Shown in pieces: positions 21,336-23,833 of a stretch of 23,833 bases of DNA. The DNA comes from Nitrospirota bacterium (GTDB taxonomy: Bacteria > Nitrospirota > 9FT-COMBO-42-15 > HDB-SIOI813): NCBI GenBank assembly GCA_016214375.1, contig JACROQ010000063.1, forward strand, positions 1 through 23,833. The letters run 5' to 3'. Position numbers and translations under genes: made by a program. The notes beneath the pieces are model-generated. The model was not told where the DNA came from, did not search any database, and saw only the letters and a list, made by a program, of their open reading frames with translations. Position 1 is the stretch's first letter. Each line of letters opens with the position of its first letter.

Positions 21336-22934
21336 GTGACTAAGGTGAGCAAAGAGATAGGGAGACGGGGTTATCTGATTGGGATCATGATTACCTTCGG
21401 GTTGTCAGGATTCTTATCAGGCTGTTCAGTACAAGGAGACAGTGAACCCCTGGTGACCTTGTCGCCTGAGTCAGCAGTGGTCACCCTCGGGACGACAAAG
21501 CAATTCGCTTTGGCCACAGGAGGGACTGCCGCGACATGGAGTGTCAATAATGTGGCAGGCGGGGACAGCAGCGTTGGAACGATCGGCTCGGATGGCCTGT
21601 ATACCGCGCCGCCGCTTAGCGCAATTGATACCACTGAAGTCCCCCCGGAGAATGTTACGATCAAGGGGACAGATGCCTCGGGCTCTTCCGGAAGCGCCAT
21701 CGCCTTTCTGACTACCTTTAAGGCCAACAAGAGGCTTACCCAGTATACTACGGGGGCCTTTATTAGGGCCGACACCTATTCTGCCGGCCAGAAGGGGATT
21801 GCGGTATACAAAGATGGGAGCGGGATTACCAATGTATATGCTGTATGGTCTGATGATTCTGAGGGAGTATCCCGGATATGGTTTGCTCGTAGCAGTGATG
21901 GCGGCGCCACCTTTGATGCCCCGATAGCTGTGGATGAAGGGACATCTCCAGAGCAGATATCTCCTGCCATTACCGTGGACGGAAGTGGCAATGTGTATGT
22001 CGTATGGGAGGACTACAGAGATCTTGGTGATGCAAAGATCTTCATGAAAAAATACGATGCAGCGGGTTTTGGGATTCGTAAAATGGTGAATTCAGATATT
22101 GGAGGAATCGTAGATTATGACACGACTCCGTCCATTGCAGTTAATACCCTGGGTGATATCTATGTAGTATGGGAGCACAGGGATGATTCTACTGATGAAC
22201 GTCCTGATATCTATTTTGCAAAGAGCACAAATCAGGGGGTGACCTTTTCCCAGTCAGCTATTGACACAGAAGGGAGACGGCCCTCCATAGCCGTGGATGT
22301 TTCAGGCGTTGCCTACACCGTATGGGAAGGTCTTACAGGGTTCCCAGATATAGCGGCGACTCATGTCATGATGAGCAAAATCGAGAGCAGTGGTCCAGAA
22401 ATCCCACAGCAGGTTGACTCTCTGTCGGCTCCGTACAATGCGAGATATCCCGCTGTGGCGGTAGGTCCTGGCGGAAAGGTTTATGTGGTATGGGAGAGAG
22501 CCGTCATAGCTGAGATGGGTTTTACTGGAGAAATAATATCCACATACTATATGGATATCGCAACCGTGAATGCCGCTACCTTAGCGGTCTTGGATACAAC
22601 TCTCACGTTTCCTGACGACCCGAATGAGGGGTTTTTTGGCGGCAGGGCCTATCCCTCTATAGCTGTTGATAGCACGGATCTCACTAATACGAAGCTCTAT
22701 GTTGTATGGGATGACTGGCGAAATGGGGCAAAGGACATCTATTTTTCCAAGAGTAGCAACGGTGCAATCTTTACCACAAACCGGATTGTGAATGACAGCA
22801 CCGGCACCTGGCACGAGAAACCGAGTATCGCAGTGTCCGAAGGAAAGGCGTTCGTGATATGGACAGACTACCGGAATACATCCACGGTCACTACTATAAG
22901 CCCCAATGACGTCTTTTTTGCGCGGGAAGAGTGA
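21336..22934 (+). CDS. Large lipoprotein with Ig-like and beta-propeller-like repeats
   Basis: The GTG start has GGGGAGG 8 nt upstream. The 532 residues begin with a signal peptide and lipobox LSGC (Cys30). An Ig/Big2-like domain follows (about 38-125: VTLSPESAVVTLGTTKQF, ATWSVNN, GLYTAPP). The rest consists of repeated units of the form SIAVDxxGxxYVVWEDxR followed by DIYFAKSxxxGxxF, seen at about residues 165-200, 207-225, 263-295, 313-330, 367-385 and 443-520. Asp-box-like SSDGGATF occurs once. Six or so such blades suit a sialidase-like propeller fold, though no sialidase catalytic Arg triad is obvious. It is probably surface-exposed and binding rather than catalytic; function unknown. Confidence 0.82.
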   Translation: MTKVSKEIGRRGYLIGIMITFGLSGFLSGCSVQGDSEPLVTLSPESAVVTLGTTKQFALATGGTAATWSVNNVAGGDSSVGTIGSDGLYTAPPLSAIDTTEVPPENVTIKGTDASGSSGSAIAFLTTFKANKRLTQYTTGAFIRADTYSAGQKGIAVYKDGSGITNVYAVWSDDSEGVSRIWFARSSDGGATFDAPIAVDEGTSPEQISPAITVDGSGNVYVVWEDYRDLGDAKIFMKKYDAAGFGIRKMVNSDIGGIVDYDTTPSIAVNTLGDIYVVWEHRDDSTDERPDIYFAKSTNQGVTFSQSAIDTEGRRPSIAVDVSGVAYTVWEGLTGFPDIAATHVMMSKIESSGPEIPQQVDSLSAPYNARYPAVAVGPGGKVYVVWERAVIAEMGFTGEIISTYYMDIATVNAATLAVLDTTLTFPDDPNEGFFGGRAYPSIAVDSTDLTNTKLYVVWDDWRNGAKDIYFSKSSNGAIFTTNRIVNDSTGTWHEKPSIAVSEGKAFVIWTDYRNTSTVTTISPNDVFFAREE

Positions 22935-22962
22935 AGTGTTGTCTCACAAGGGAAAATGAAAA

Positions 22963-23109
22963 TGTCACCCTGAGCCGAAGGCGAAGGGTCTGATTCCTAA
23001 GGACATCAATGGGGAAGCAGATCCTTCAGGCTTCGCCCTCAGGATGACACTTCGTGTCAGATTCTTTGCTCTGCTCAGAATGACAGGTAACGAAGATTTT
23101 CAGGTGAAA
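22963..23109. repeat. REP-type repeat R3, palindrome plus shared leader
   Basis: TGTCACCCTGAGCCGAAGG (from 22963) pairs imperfectly with CTTCGCCCTCAGGATGACA (ending 23049). A second unit, 23057-23109, nearly repeats R1 (48 of 53 positions) and stops at the ribosome binding site of the methyltransferase gene. Confidence 0.88.
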
Positions 23110-23121
23110 GGAGTAACAGAT

Positions 23122-23833
23122 ATGTCGCCCATAGATCCAAAACAATACATCAACCAGCAACGGCAGGATTGGAACCGGGTGGCCCCGGCATGGGAGAAGT
23201 GGGATCACCAGCTCGACCAGAACCTGTCCTTTATCAGCCACCGGCTGATCGGGGATGCACGGCTGAGTGCAGGGCAGAGGGTCCTGGACCTGGGCTGCGG
23301 CACAGGGTATCCTGCAATCCTTGCCGCCCAGGCAGTAGGCGGTCATGGGAGGGTCATTGCCATTGACCTGTCCGACGGGATGCTGGCGATTGCCAGGCGC
23401 AAGGCAGAGGAAGCCGGGCTTTCAAACATCCTGTTTCAGTCAGAGGATGCGACGACACTCCCGTTTGATTCAGACTCATTCGATGCGGTCATCAGCCGTT
23501 TCTGCCTCATGTTTCTGCCTGAGATCCCAAGGGCTGTAGCTGAGGTTGCCCGGGTACTGAAATCCGGGGGATATATTGCGGCAGCGGTCTGGTCCACGCC
23601 GGACAAGAACCCATTTCTGCGGATCCCGATCGATATCATCAAGAGATTTATAGAGGTGCCGGCGCCAGCCCCTGATCAGCCCGGTATCTTCCGGCTGGCT
23701 AAGCCGAAGGACCTCTTAGGAATTATGGAGGGCGCAGGGCTCCATGGGATTGCGGATGAAGAGGTGGCCGGAGAGTCCCTCTTTGAGACCGCGGAGGAGT
23801 ATCTCGCCAACATCAAAGAATTAGCGGCCCCGC
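23122..23833 (+). CDS. Class I SAM-dependent methyltransferase, 5' part (runs off window)
   Basis: The frame is open from ATG 23122 to the window edge (237 codons), with AAAGGAG (23107-23113) 8 nt upstream. The motif VLDLGCGTGYP (residues 54-64) is SAM-binding motif I. IAIDLSDGMLAIARRKAE follows with the motif II acidic residue. EDATTLPFDSDSFDAVISRF and LPEIPRAVAEVARVLKSGG complete the UbiE/MenG-like core. The pattern of small-molecule methyltransferases acting on quinones or similar substrates fits, but the substrate is undetermined. The C-terminus is outside the window. Confidence 0.9.
   Translation, partial: MSPIDPKQYINQQRQDWNRVAPAWEKWDHQLDQNLSFISHRLIGDARLSAGQRVLDLGCGTGYPAILAAQAVGGHGRVIAIDLSDGMLAIARRKAEEAGLSNILFQSEDATTLPFDSDSFDAVISRFCLMFLPEIPRAVAEVARVLKSGGYIAAAVWSTPDKNPFLRIPIDIIKRFIEVPAPAPDQPGIFRLAKPKDLLGIMEGAGLHGIADEEVAGESLFETAEEYLANIKELAAP

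Overview
This window looks like a bacterial chromosome of moderate G+C from a Gram-negative (diderm) organism. Lipoprotein signals, a predicted outer-membrane beta-barrel and periplasmic redox proteins support that. The gene order valS-nadC-birA-coaX-grpE-dnaK-dnaJ-rsmE, the rubrerythrin-like protein, the NorB remnant and the dense palindromic intergenic repeats would suit an environmental anaerobe or microaerophile, such as a Nitrospirota- or Desulfo-type lineage. That placement is inference; no marker here settles it. I found no rRNA, tRNA or CRISPR array.

Region 1 (1-7892, + strand) is a tight housekeeping operon: the valS 3' end, nadC (NAD synthesis), birA (biotin ligase/repressor), coaX (CoA synthesis), grpE-dnaK-dnaJ (Hsp70 machine) and rsmE (16S rRNA methylation). 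Genes overlap or nearly touch. Shine-Dalgarno positions argue for TTG starts in grpE and dnaJ. A hexanucleotide repeat encodes a Lys-Pro tail in DnaK, and a heptanucleotide repeat links dnaK to dnaJ.

Region 2 (7875-9946, + strand) has its own strong promoter. It encodes a secreted TlpA-like thioredoxin, a 72-aa DUF4266-type lipoprotein ending in Gly-Gly-Gly-Cys-Gly-Cys-Asn, and a DUF3570-type outer-membrane beta-barrel. This is a coherent but functionally uncharacterised envelope redox module.

Region 3 (9.9-12.9 kb) is an accessory block riddled with short mobile repeats. It holds a solitary HicB-like protein, a 127-bp MITE-like element with 22-bp terminal inverted repeats that truncates a membrane-protein gene, an MntA antitoxin beside an internally deleted hepT, and a chromate transporter bracketed by repeat copies. 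Two genes here have an N-terminus that can be read from the same repeat.

Region 4 (12.9-16.4 kb, - strand) carries metal and oxidative-stress functions: the Mn exporter MntP, a lipoprotein with a His-rich tail, a rubrerythrin/ferritin-like protein with a clear promoter and nearby palindromes, and a membrane metallophosphoesterase.

Region 5 (16.4-19.0 kb) is a second accessory patch: an AT-rich GIY-YIG-like protein, an unrecognised 132-aa protein, a 5'-truncated norB-like fragment, a DUF5647-like gene and a newly noted 50-aa gene overlapping it.

Region 6 (19.0-23.8 kb, + strand) contains ilvE, an alpha/beta hydrolase, a large lipoprotein with propeller-like repeats and the 5' part of a SAM methyltransferase. 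These are separated by REP-type palindromes; two of the repeat copies share a 53-bp leader placed just before a ribosome binding site.
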